Assembly (NCBI GenBank): GCA_965230065.1
Contig: OZ245942.1
Coordinates: 4,712,001-4,776,000 of the forward strand
DNA: 64,000 nt
DNA from: G965230065 sp965230065
Lineage (GTDB): Bacteria > Bacteroidota > Bacteroidia > Cytophagales > Cyclobacteriaceae
Direction of reading: 5' to 3'
The notes below the pieces were generated by a model that was given only the letters and a program-made list of their open reading frames with translations, made no database searches and was not told the origin of the DNA. A program made the position numbers and the translations under genes. This document shows, one piece after another, positions 1-8,121 of this stretch (positions within the stretch are counted from its first letter, which is position 1; each line of letters starts with the position of its first letter).

Positions 1-256
1 AAATTCCATCAGGTTTATTTTTTTTATGATATTCAATATTTAAAAAATAATACTGTGTTTATTTATCAAACCCCACATTGGCATAAACATAACTGATGTA
101 ATAAAATGTACTGGTTTTGTATGTTTTTAATCTGAGCTACCCATACCTTTGAAACAGTTTCATAGTCGTTCTGAAACTAAGTATTTTAGATACTTATTTT
201 TTAAGCTTGAGGCAGTAACGAAGGGAATTCATAGAATTTCACGAACTTTTTAGACT
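1..256. other. intergenic, no gene seen
   Basis: AT-rich stretch at the left edge. I find no open frame of credible length, tRNA or riboswitch in it. It ends at the hairpin terminator at 257-286, so it may be the 3' flank of a plus-strand gene lying outside the window. Confidence 0.5.
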
Positions 257-286
257 AAAAGCCCGCAAAATTTGCGGGCTTTTTTA
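257..286 (+). terminator. Rho-independent terminator, probably bidirectional
   Basis: A perfect GC-rich stem GCCCGCAAA / TTTGCGGGC is followed on the plus strand by a run of six T. Read on the minus strand it lies just beyond the stop codon of the PhoD-like gene and has a shorter T tract, so it probably serves both directions. Confidence 0.8.
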
Positions 287-304
287 TTGTCTTGTCATAT
301 AGCA

Positions 305-1792
305 TCACATCGTTTTTTCAGAAATGGTTGCAGGTTTATCAGCTTTGTAAAGTAATTCACCGTGTTCGTCGTAAAACTCAAATACAGCGTTGGGTTTTGT
401 ATCACCTTCAGCCGGATAAACATTGACTTTTAAAAAACCCCCTGAACGTTTTTCCTGGGAATAAGGCTGTTTGATTTGGGCTTCGGGATCGGTAGATTCG
501 GGGTCACCGGGAAGCCTGCCAATACGGGAGTTTTGATCAATCATTGCCCCGCAACTGAATTCTTCAAAACCAGAGGGGTGTATGCTATGATATTGCCAGT
601 GTCTGTCGCCGCAAATGATGTAAAAGTTTTTTTCCTGAAAATTATTTTCTTTCAGCCACTCAAAAAAAGCATCCCCTTCATGACGAAATCCATCCGGATT
701 GGTATGGTTATCAGTTTTATAAGCATCATCAGGGCCTACCATTGGCGTGGGTGAAACCAGGATTTTAAATACAGCATCACTAGCCAGAAGTGTTTCTTTG
801 AGCCATTGTCTTTGTTTTTCTCCCCAAATGCTTTTGTCAGGCCCATCAGGCATTTTATTTGGGCTGCGATAGTCCCGGCCTTCTACCATCCATATTTGTA
901 CAAGGTTATTCAGTTTGTACGTACGATAAGTGACGGCATCTTCATTGTCAGGATCAACGATAGGTACCTGCTCTTTGAACACTTCTATCCCCAGGGCATT
1001 AGAAGGCAGATAGCCATGCCGTTCGTTATACGCTACTGTATCGCTATCATTAAAGCGGTGGTCATGGTCATCTTTTAACCAGTAGGTAGGTACCGAAGTA
1101 AGCATTTGTTGTAACCGGGGCATTGCAAATAAACGGTGCCAAAACGCCCTCATTTCATCTATGGAGTCGGCTATGCTCATGCCGGGCAGGGGTTGGTCAT
1201 AATATACATTATCCCCATTTCCTATGAAAAAGTCAGGGTTCATTTTTTGTATTGTTTCATAAGCATGAAACCCCAAAGGCGCATCATCGCCTTCGTAAGC
1301 ATCAATGCCCTGTGATGAACTTTTTCCTGCATAAAAACGGGTATAATTCATACCGGTAACCATCACAAACTGAACGGGTGTAGTAGCATCTTCGGGTGAT
1401 ATCGTTTTAAAATAATGGGGTTTGCTATTGTGTGCATCTTCTGTGTCGTGCCCATACGCCATGCGGTAGTGGTATAAAGTACCGGGTTCCAGGTTTTCAA
1501 TTTTTGCCTTGATGATATGATCGCTTACTGAGTCTGCCATGAGCCAGTCAGTTTCCAGTGTTTCGCTAAAGCTGCTGTCTTTAGATATTTGAAACTTTCC
1601 ATACCCTGCCTTTCCGGGAATATCATAACGGATGAGTGAGTCGGTGGCAGCCAGGCGGGCCTGTAAAATCACAGAAGTTTGGGTAGGCTCACCAGCCATA
1701 AGTTCATGTATGTAAATAGCGGGGGAAGGGGGAGTGCAACTATTAAGTAAGCATAAGATACTGAGCATTACTAATGGGAGGAGGTTATTCAT
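305..1792 (-). CDS. PhoD-like metallophosphatase, predicted lipoprotein
   Basis: Predicted phosphodiesterase/alkaline phosphatase of the PhoD family, acting outside the inner membrane. The 495-residue product starts with a signal peptide ending in the lipobox LNSC (Cys19). Residues about 25-130 look like the beta-sandwich N-domain of PhoD proteins (YHYRMAYG near 107). The catalytic part carries GNGDNVYYD (about 191-199), a DDHD motif (KDDHDHRF) and CGDRHWQYH, the metal-binding signatures of the calcineurin-like fold of PhoD. No Shine-Dalgarno sequence precedes the ATG. It is followed by a strong terminator and separated from the upstream SulP gene by about 100 bp, so it is probably its own unit. 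The exact substrate (phosphodiester, teichoic-type or nucleotide) cannot be read from the sequence. Confidence 0.85.
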   Translation of the reverse strand: MNNLLPLVMLSILCLLNSCTPPSPAIYIHELMAGEPTQTSVILQARLAATDSLIRYDIPGKAGYGKFQISKDSSFSETLETDWLMADSVSDHIIKAKIENLEPGTLYHYRMAYGHDTEDAHNSKPHYFKTISPEDATTPVQFVMVTGMNYTRFYAGKSSSQGIDAYEGDDAPLGFHAYETIQKMNPDFFIGNGDNVYYDQPLPGMSIADSIDEMRAFWHRLFAMPRLQQMLTSVPTYWLKDDHDHRFNDSDTVAYNERHGYLPSNALGIEVFKEQVPIVDPDNEDAVTYRTYKLNNLVQIWMVEGRDYRSPNKMPDGPDKSIWGEKQRQWLKETLLASDAVFKILVSPTPMVGPDDAYKTDNHTNPDGFRHEGDAFFEWLKENNFQEKNFYIICGDRHWQYHSIHPSGFEEFSCGAMIDQNSRIGRLPGDPESTDPEAQIKQPYSQEKRSGGFLKVNVYPAEGDTKPNAVFEFYDEHGELLYKADKPATISEKTM

Positions 1793-1820
1793 TGAATCTT
1801 TAGGTTAGTTTAGGGTTACA

Positions 1821-1848
1821 GGTTGCCGATACAGCTTAACCGGCAACC
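1821..1848 (-). terminator. hairpin after the SulP gene (weak terminator candidate)
   Basis: Perfect 8-bp stem GGTTGCCG / CGGCAACC with a 12-nt loop in the gap between the SulP stop codon and the PhoD-like start codon. A second pairing, CCTCAATTTT near 1848 with AAAAATTGAGG near 1881-1891, overlaps it, so the spacer could switch between two folds. There is no clear T tract, so termination is uncertain. Confidence 0.4.
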
Positions 1849-1897
1849 CTCAATTTTAAATGATATGGCTTACAATTATAGAAAAAATTGAGGTTGT

Positions 1898-4150
1898 TTA
1901 CATCGGGGTCATCACTTCCTTTTGCAGCCTTTTTACCAAGCGTTCACTGAAAGAGATCATTTTCATGATTTCATTCGGGCTGACCAGGCGTACATGCTTA
2001 AATACAAGAAGGGCTTTGCCATTACTTTCCAGGTGATAGATATCGTTTCGCTCAAAAAAGTGAATGAGTTCCGGAGTGAAAAATTTTCTGATAGACTTTT
2101 CGTCGGGACTTTTCAGTAGAAATTTTTTGGAAAAATGTTTAAACTCCTGAAAGTCAATATCGGAAGGTTCGGCTACCATCAAAATTTTATCAATAAAGCC
2201 TTCTTTTTCCATAGAAAAAACGGGAGGGTCAAAAGGTAAGTGCAAAATCTGCAAAGTGATGTGATAAACTTCTTTCGCTATCAATGCGCCTTCGTCAAAC
2301 GTAACATCACTTATTTTCCAGTCTACCCCTAAAGAGGCATAATCGCCGTACAACTGGTTTTTTTCAAACTCAATAGGCCGCGATTTAAAGAAATTAAACC
2401 GTCTGATTTTAGAAGAAATATCCCAGTTAATTTCAGGGCGGTAATCGTACCCATTCGTATCTGCCAGCAGTTTGATGCCCTGTTGGCGTTGGGTAAGCCT
2501 TTCACGTTTAGGTTTGGGGGTTTTCAGTATATGTAGTGCATTTGGGTGAAAGGAAGAGGTTTGGTGTATATCAAGTCCTGTAAAATGGATTTGCCCCCCA
2601 TTATTGTTGTATTTTTCAGCGTGCTCATGCAAATACTCCAAAACAGTATGGTCGACAAGGCGAGTGTGTGAAAAATCCATAACTACATGCTGGTCATGGC
2701 TGATACTTTGCACTTTGCTTCGTAAATGCAGAATATTCATAAAACTGGCAATGCCTTTCACTTTGAACAGCAGCATTTTCCGTTTTTCCTGGATAATCCG
2801 GATAGAAGGTTTGAACAGGTAATTGACAAACATGGGAAACGGAATACCAGACAGGAAATAGTGAATAAGGAGTGTAAAAGCAATACCGATGGCAATTCCA
2901 CCCAACAGCCCAACCACGAGGGTAGCTACCAGTGTGATCAAAAAGATGGCGAGTTGTTCCCAGCCGTGCTGGTACATTTCTTTAAATACCTGTGGGGATG
3001 CCAGTTTGTACCCGGTAAATACAAGTATGGCAGCCAATGCGGCCAGGGGCACTTCCTGAATAATTTCGGCACCCACAAATACGAAAACCAGCAGGATGGC
3101 TCCATGAAAAAAATTAGACCAGCGGGTACGGGCTCCGTGGTTTACATTAACTGAACTCCGCGCGATTACCGTAAAAATAGGGAGGCCGCCTACACAGGCT
3201 GCTGCTACGGTACTGGTGCCTACCCCAATCAGTTCTTTGTTCAGGTTGGTTCTTCTTTTGTAAGGGTCAAGTTTGTCTACGGCTTTGGCACTCACCAGGG
3301 TTTCAATGTAAGAAACCAGGGTAATGGTTATCACTCCCAGCCAGAAGCCGCCTTCAGTGATTCTTGAGAAGTCGGGAAAGACAAAGCTTTGCAAGATGTC
3401 GTTCGGGATTTGCACGAGGTTTTCGGGGCCTACATGAAAAGAACGATCAAGAAGGCGGATGGTGTGGGGCTCGAAAAAATTGAAAAAGAATACTTGCGGA
3501 ATGGCCAGAAGCAGCACCCACATAGGGGCGGGAATTGCCCGGATAATTTTGTTTTTGGTTTTAGGGTACAGCACCAGTATCAATAAACTAACCACTGCAA
3601 TGCAAGTGATGAAGGGGTTAAGGTGCAGAATGCTGTTCGGAATTTCCCGGAGTACTCCTAAGGTTGATTCAGCCTCAGACTGTACGCCCAGAGACACATG
3701 AATTTGCTTTCCCATGATAATGATACCAATAGCACCGAGCATACCATAAATAACAGAAGAAGGAAAAAAGTCGCCAAATTTACCCATGCGCAGTACCCCT
3801 AGCAATGTCTGCAAAATGCCCGAAACGATAAACACGGCCAATACATAAGGGTACACATTCTCATTACCATGCCTGATCTGGTCTGCTGCAATGATAACAA
3901 TAACGATGAGACTGTTGCCAGGGCCATTGATGGCCACATGGCTGCCACGGATAAAAGTAGTAACAATACCGCCCACTATGGCAGAGAGGAGTCCTGCGAT
4001 GGGAGGTGCCCCGGAAGCCGCGGCAATGCCTAATGCCAGCGGAAGGGCTACCAGTGCTACACTGAAGGCTGCTATTAAGTCTTTCCGCCAATGATGCTGG
4101 ATTTCTAACTGACCTTTTTCGGACACTTTACTCGAACGCTTATCGGACAT
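1898..4150 (-). CDS. SulP family anion transporter with STAS domain and long C-terminal extension
   Basis: Inner-membrane anion transporter of the SulP/SLC26 family (sulfate or bicarbonate in characterised members). Of 750 residues, about 25-440 form the membrane core, beginning with the typical DLIAAFSVALVALPLALGIA segment and continuing with many hydrophobic helices. Residues about 460-545 match a STAS domain (VVMDFSHTRLVDHTVLEYL). About 200 further residues follow with no membrane segment and no domain that I recognise; usual SulP proteins end shortly after STAS. The ATG at 4150 is preceded by A/T-rich sequence, and a possible minus-strand -7 box (TAATTTTG) lies at 4331-4338. Family assignment is firm; the ion is unknown. 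Confidence 0.9.
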   Translation of the reverse strand: MSDKRSSKVSEKGQLEIQHHWRKDLIAAFSVALVALPLALGIAAASGAPPIAGLLSAIVGGIVTTFIRGSHVAINGPGNSLIVIVIIAADQIRHGNENVYPYVLAVFIVSGILQTLLGVLRMGKFGDFFPSSVIYGMLGAIGIIIMGKQIHVSLGVQSEAESTLGVLREIPNSILHLNPFITCIAVVSLLILVLYPKTKNKIIRAIPAPMWVLLLAIPQVFFFNFFEPHTIRLLDRSFHVGPENLVQIPNDILQSFVFPDFSRITEGGFWLGVITITLVSYIETLVSAKAVDKLDPYKRRTNLNKELIGVGTSTVAAACVGGLPIFTVIARSSVNVNHGARTRWSNFFHGAILLVFVFVGAEIIQEVPLAALAAILVFTGYKLASPQVFKEMYQHGWEQLAIFLITLVATLVVGLLGGIAIGIAFTLLIHYFLSGIPFPMFVNYLFKPSIRIIQEKRKMLLFKVKGIASFMNILHLRSKVQSISHDQHVVMDFSHTRLVDHTVLEYLHEHAEKYNNNGGQIHFTGLDIHQTSSFHPNALHILKTPKPKRERLTQRQQGIKLLADTNGYDYRPEINWDISSKIRRFNFFKSRPIEFEKNQLYGDYASLGVDWKISDVTFDEGALIAKEVYHITLQILHLPFDPPVFSMEKEGFIDKILMVAEPSDIDFQEFKHFSKKFLLKSPDEKSIRKFFTPELIHFFERNDIYHLESNGKALLVFKHVRLVSPNEIMKMISFSERLVKRLQKEVMTPM

Positions 4151-4387
4151 GAATTAATATTTAAGATTTTTTGCTGGTTGGGAAAATACTAAAAAATACA
4201 AAGTGTGAGAAATGTTAAGATGTTTATGCTACTTATTACCCTAAAAATACAATCAGGTTTTATAATGTTTATATATCATAACGTATGTAAAACTCTTACT
4301 TAAAATTGAAATGTTTATTGGGGCAAATAACAAAATTATTGCTGTATTTATTAATTTTTTATCAAACCTTAAAACTTGTCAGGGCAC

Positions 4388-5377
4388 TTAGAATGGGGCT
4401 TTCTTTTTATGCGACAGGTTTTTTTTGGGTAGAAATATTTCAGCCATCATACAGCGGGCACTGCCCCCGCCACAGGTTTCAATCGTATCCACCGTAACGG
4501 GCATAATGGTGGTTTGTTCCATAATTTGCATAATTTGTTCGTATGTAAGCGATTGGTAAGCCTGTGTTGATAACACAAGAATACGTTTTTTTGGATGTAA
4601 AGCTGTGCATAACTGCAATGCATTGCCTGCAAAATGATCGTTTTGCTCTTCTGAAAATAGCACAATTTCTTTACCGGTTACTTTCAGTTTTTGCAATACA
4701 GTTTTTCTTTCTTTTTCTTCTTTGATGGCATCTGCACAGATGACCGCAATGTTTTCCCCCACGTTCATCATAACATTGGTATGATAAATTGCATGTTGCT
4801 TGCCTTCATGTTTTTGATAAGCATGAAAAATGACGGGTTCGTAGCCAAAGTCTTTGCAAAAGATATGCACCAAATCAGTATGTGTACGGGGGGAAATACA
4901 GGCATATGCAATTTTGTGCACCCGGTCCAGCACCAGGCTGCCCGTTCCTTCCAGAAATTTCCCCTCGTTTTCATATGATGAATAATCTACTACTTTTTTG
5001 ATGTCGTAACCATGAGTTTCTTTCAGTGTGGTCAGGATTTCAAACCTCCGTTCCAGACGACGGTTGGGTGCCCACATTGGGTATACGACAGCGGTGCCAT
5101 CTTCATGTGTTGAAACCCAGTTATTGGGAAATACGGAATCAGGGGTATCCGTTTGTTGGCTATCTTCAATAACAATTACATGCACACCTGTTTGCCTTAG
5201 CAAGGCAACCATGTTATCAAATTCTTCCCTGGCCTTTTGCTGTGCGGTAAAGTCAGGGCCGGATTGACTTTGCTGATAGAGGTTGTTTTTGGCAGTTTGC
5301 TCGTTGTACCGGAAAGCTACCGGCCTTACCATCAGTACCGTGTCGGTGAGTTGGGACGGAATTTTCTTTTGCTCCAT
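4388..5377 (-). CDS. ctlX: CtlX-like guanidino-group hydrolase (pentein fold)
   Basis: Predicted cytosolic hydrolase or amidinotransferase-like enzyme acting on arginine- or citrulline-type compounds. The 329-residue protein has the catalytic signature of the guanidino-modifying (pentein) superfamily: DSVFPNNW near residue 80, the acidic EGTGSLVLDR near 145, a histidine in IYHTNVMM near 200 and the nucleophilic cysteine in ETCGGGSARCMMAE near 305. This arrangement matches proteins annotated as citrulline-utilisation hydrolase CtlX or Bacteroidota amidinotransferases. It stands alone on the minus strand; a -7 promoter box lies about 55 bp upstream of the start. The symbol is by similarity; true substrate specificity is inferred. 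Confidence 0.75.
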   Translation of the reverse strand: MEQKKIPSQLTDTVLMVRPVAFRYNEQTAKNNLYQQSQSGPDFTAQQKAREEFDNMVALLRQTGVHVIVIEDSQQTDTPDSVFPNNWVSTHEDGTAVVYPMWAPNRRLERRFEILTTLKETHGYDIKKVVDYSSYENEGKFLEGTGSLVLDRVHKIAYACISPRTHTDLVHIFCKDFGYEPVIFHAYQKHEGKQHAIYHTNVMMNVGENIAVICADAIKEEKERKTVLQKLKVTGKEIVLFSEEQNDHFAGNALQLCTALHPKKRILVLSTQAYQSLTYEQIMQIMEQTTIMPVTVDTIETCGGGSARCMMAEIFLPKKNLSHKKKAPF

Positions 5378-5432
5378 AACAGTGGGGTGCTTATTTCATC
5401 AGCCAGATTCAGTGCCTGACAAAGTTGTTTCC

Positions 5433-5440
5433 CAAAGCTA
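5433..5440 (-). promoter_or_regulatory. candidate -7 promoter box for the ctlX-like gene
   Basis: The minus strand reads TAGCTTTG, matching the Bacteroidota -7 consensus TAnnTTTG. A one-mismatch -33 element (TTTC) lies 18 bp upstream. Transcription would begin roughly 50 nt before the ATG at 5377. Confidence 0.4.
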
Positions 5441-5478
5441 TAAAGTGATTTTTATTCGGAAAGTTCCTTAGCGGCTTC

Positions 5479-6372
5479 TTAACTTTCAGCTTCGGTTTTC
5501 TTTTTCCAGTACCGCATCAGCCCGGCTACGCTCATCCAGGAAGGGTTGGCTGCTTCGTATTGTTGGATAAGTTCTTCAGAAGCGCCTTCGGCTTTTAATT
5601 GTTGTGCTACATATTCCTGAAATTCTGGGACCACTTGCTCAGGCTGTTCGCCCTGTTCCCATCGGGGTTTTATCCATTCGGCCCAGTCGGCAAGCCTATG
5701 CTCCAGTTCATCCAGGTGGGAAGTAATATTTTCTACTTTGCCAAAATGCGTAAGATAAAGGGCGTTTAATTTTAACGAGCGGATTAATTGAATAGAGGCG
5801 CGCCAGTCTTCCAGGTTAATATCTGGCGGGGGGCAGGGTGGCTCAACGATGCAATCAGAGATTTTTACACCCGCTACATCTCCTGTGAACAAGGCATCTT
5901 CCACTTGCCAGGCAATATGGTGCACGGCATGCCCGGGGGTGTGCCAGGCTGAGAAAGTTACACCGCCAATTTTTATTTTTTCACCATGTTCAGGAGATTG
6001 TAGTTGGTTTTCGGGAATTGGCTGCATTTCTCCCCACAGCCTGTCCATGTCGTCCTGATAAATTCGCCGGGCCGAATTGACTAACTTCTCGGGGTTTGCC
6101 AGGTGTTTGACACCTACAGGATGCACGTAAATTTTAGCACCATTTTTTGCAAAAGCCCAGGCAGCCCCGGCATGGTCAAAATGGATATGGGTAAGCAAAA
6201 CATGTTGTATCTCATGGGGTTGAAAACCTGCTTTTTGAATGCCTTTCTGCAAATTGTCAAACGTAGAGTGGGGGCCGGTTTCAATAAGCACGGGGCCTTC
6301 GGGGGTTTCTACCAAAATAGTAGCAATTGCCTGGGGGTAATCTAAAAAATGAAGATCGATGATGTGTATCAT
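5479..6372 (-). CDS. MBL-fold metallo-hydrolase
   Basis: Soluble metallo-beta-lactamase-fold hydrolase, 297 residues. It shows the zinc ligands of the fold in order: LLTHIHFDHAG (HxHxDH, near residue 60), HTPGHAVHH near 148, LFTGDVAG near 165 and a C-terminal LYLTHFG near 207. A helical C-terminal region of about 75 residues follows, as in MBL proteins of unknown substrate in Bacteroidota. No signal peptide is seen. It ends about 100 bp upstream of the ctlX-like start and is probably transcribed separately. Substrate unknown (thioester or lactone hydrolases share this pattern). Confidence 0.85.
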   Translation of the reverse strand: MIHIIDLHFLDYPQAIATILVETPEGPVLIETGPHSTFDNLQKGIQKAGFQPHEIQHVLLTHIHFDHAGAAWAFAKNGAKIYVHPVGVKHLANPEKLVNSARRIYQDDMDRLWGEMQPIPENQLQSPEHGEKIKIGGVTFSAWHTPGHAVHHIAWQVEDALFTGDVAGVKISDCIVEPPCPPPDINLEDWRASIQLIRSLKLNALYLTHFGKVENITSHLDELEHRLADWAEWIKPRWEQGEQPEQVVPEFQEYVAQQLKAEGASEELIQQYEAANPSWMSVAGLMRYWKKKTEAES

Positions 6373-6448
6373 GGTTGTTTCTTTTCGTTACAGGTAATAA
6401 AGGGAAAATCTGCCGGGAAAGCAATAAATGCTATTCTGATTTTTGTAA

Positions 6449-6615
6449 AGCGGCTCTCTGGCCCCAACCATTGAAAATTGATAAGAAGCTCTCGTAAATC
6501 GGTCAGACCCCTATCTGAAGAGGCACAAGAGTGGTCTGATGGGGTCGCCCAGACCGATAGGCAATATTAACTTTCAATGGCATCGGCCATCCGACTTCGT
6601 GCCTACTGAGCCGCT
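6449..6615. repeat. nested inverted-repeat element (MITE-like or structured RNA)
   Basis: Several pairs of complementary arms are nested around one centre: AGCGGCTC 6449-6456 with GAGCCGCT 6608-6615, CCATTGAAAATT 6468-6479 with AACTTTCAATGG 6569-6580 (one mismatch), ATCGGTC 6498-6504 with GACCGAT 6552-6558, and GACCCC 6506-6511 with GGGGTC 6541-6546. The element fills most of the gap between the YdcF-like stop and the MBL gene start. No protein is coded in it. It could be a small non-autonomous mobile element, a REP-type repeat or an RNA fold. Confidence 0.6.
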
Positions 6616-6651
6616 CTACTATCTATTTATACATAAAATTTATTAACTAAC

Positions 6652-7419
6652 TTAGATATAACCTGCCATTTTATAAATGATCATTCCCATGGTTTCGCGG
6701 GTGAGTTTATGCCAGTTTTCAATAGCATCGGGGTTGGGCAAAAGCAGAGCATCGGGGGTAACAGTTCCTTCTTTTGTACTAAACCCCGTACTATAAGCCG
6801 TAACGGGCAAACCCACCTTATCGAAGCAGGCTTGGGCCCGGCGCATATGGTAGGCTGAAGTAACGAGCAAACAAGGCTGATTAGGAAATTTTTCCCGGAT
6901 GATTTCAGCGGTATTCAGTGCATTTTCACGGGTATTCCGGGAGTTGGTCTCCAGGATGATGTCTTCTTCCTGTACATTACTCAGTAGCAATAATCTTTTG
7001 GCAAGCTCAGCTTCTACGGGGCCATCGGCGAATATTTGTCCTAATCCGCCGGAAACCAGGATTTTTTGAACTTTGCCTTCCCGGTACAATTGGAGTGTGT
7101 GCAATAGCCTGTCTACGCTTTGGGTGGTGTGTACACGATCGTCAGGCTGCGCATCGGTAAGGGTAAAACCTCCCAGCACAATGGCGACGGCATAGGTTTT
7201 ATCCAGACTTTCTATCCTGACAGGTTCTATTACCCACCACCGCATGAGTTCACCAATGATGAAAGGATTGGAGAAAAACAGGAGCAAAACTACTCCGGTA
7301 ATGTACATCTTCTTTTTCCATTTAGGATTTTTCAATAGCAGCCCAGCCAACAAAGCCAGCACAATGATGGTAAAGGGCATGAGCAGGAAAGAGAGGATTT
7401 TGGAGAGGTAGAAGAACAT
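6652..7419 (-). CDS. YdcF/ElyC-like membrane protein (DUF218)
   Basis: Membrane-anchored DUF218 protein of 255 residues. Two N-terminal hydrophobic segments (about 8-28 and 38-58) are followed by a soluble alpha/beta domain with the family motifs AIVLGGF near 79, SGGLGQ near 122, SRNTRENA near 160 and LVTSAYHMRRA near 184. Relatives include E. coli ElyC/YcbC (envelope integrity) and SanA/YdcF. The TM1-TM2-DUF218 arrangement is closest to ElyC. It may therefore act in lipid-carrier or cell-envelope metabolism, but this is inference. It stands between the inverted-repeat element and a small lipoprotein gene. Confidence 0.8.
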   Translation of the reverse strand: MFFYLSKILSFLLMPFTIIVLALLAGLLLKNPKWKKKMYITGVVLLLFFSNPFIIGELMRWWVIEPVRIESLDKTYAVAIVLGGFTLTDAQPDDRVHTTQSVDRLLHTLQLYREGKVQKILVSGGLGQIFADGPVEAELAKRLLLLSNVQEEDIILETNSRNTRENALNTAEIIREKFPNQPCLLVTSAYHMRRAQACFDKVGLPVTAYSTGFSTKEGTVTPDALLLPNPDAIENWHKLTRETMGMIIYKMAGYI

Positions 7420-7513
7420 GAAGTTTTAGGCTTAAATAAGTTGCATTGGTAAGTAGTGGTTATTGGGAATTGTCTTTTTTTGCCACAATCCAGCCGTACT
7501 GTGTGCCAGGGGG

Positions 7514-8008
7514 TTAGCTATTCTTCAGTTCAAATGTTATCACTTTTGTCATTGTAATATCGCCACCTTTTGGATGTGGAAAAACCCATTCAAATTTAAT
7601 TTCCTTATACCTTTTATCTGAATTACTATAAGTTCTATAAGGAGGTTCTATTTTCACATATTTGGAAGCTGAATAGCTCTCTTCATTTAGATCCACTTCA
7701 TCATCATTAATTTTTACAATTGGATAAAGAGTATAAGTCATATCTTTATGTTCATCATAAAAGTTATAAAAAGTTGAATCTGATAATCTCGCAGTAAAAT
7801 GGCAAGAATAACCTTCTTTTACTGTCAGGTTGCATGACCCTCTTATTAACAATTCCGGTAAAAGAATTGAGTCTTTTAGAGCTAAACTTTTACTAAAGTA
7901 TGGAGCAATTATCGTATCCAAATTTTGGGTACTGCTATCAGTATTTGAAACATCATAGTTACAAGAAGTAATAAGGATAATAATAAGTCCTAAAATATAT
8001 TTCTCCAT
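7514..8008 (-). CDS. hypothetical lipoprotein
   Basis: Unrecognised 164-residue protein. The frame stays open to 8053, but the ATG at 8008 is chosen because it begins a clean signal peptide ending in the lipobox LITSC (MEKYILGLIIILITSC). The mature part is polar, without repeats, with a likely beta-rich pattern. It lies downstream of the M23 peptidase gene on the same strand with a gap of over 100 bp and is A/T-richer than its neighbours. It may be a surface or periplasmic lipoprotein; no function can be given. Confidence 0.6.
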   Translation of the reverse strand: MEKYILGLIIILITSCNYDVSNTDSSTQNLDTIIAPYFSKSLALKDSILLPELLIRGSCNLTVKEGYSCHFTARLSDSTFYNFYDEHKDMTYTLYPIVKINDDEVDLNEESYSASKYVKIEPPYRTYSNSDKRYKEIKFEWVFPHPKGGDITMTKVITFELKNS

Positions 8009-8121
8009 ATTTTGACTGTACTGCTTTGCTAACCTGATTTGTCTAAAATACATAACAAAATACTAACGCCTTGCCGCATTTTATTGACAAAGTACAATTA
8101 ATACCTATCAACAAAAGTCGA

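Noticed and set aside
1..256. Possible tRNA or riboswitch at the left edge
   Set aside because: Short complementary bits are present (GAAAC/GTTTC) but no cloverleaf or known aptamer pattern.
4151..4387. Possible riboswitch before the SulP gene
   Set aside because: A/T-rich without stable helices; only a possible -7 box far upstream.
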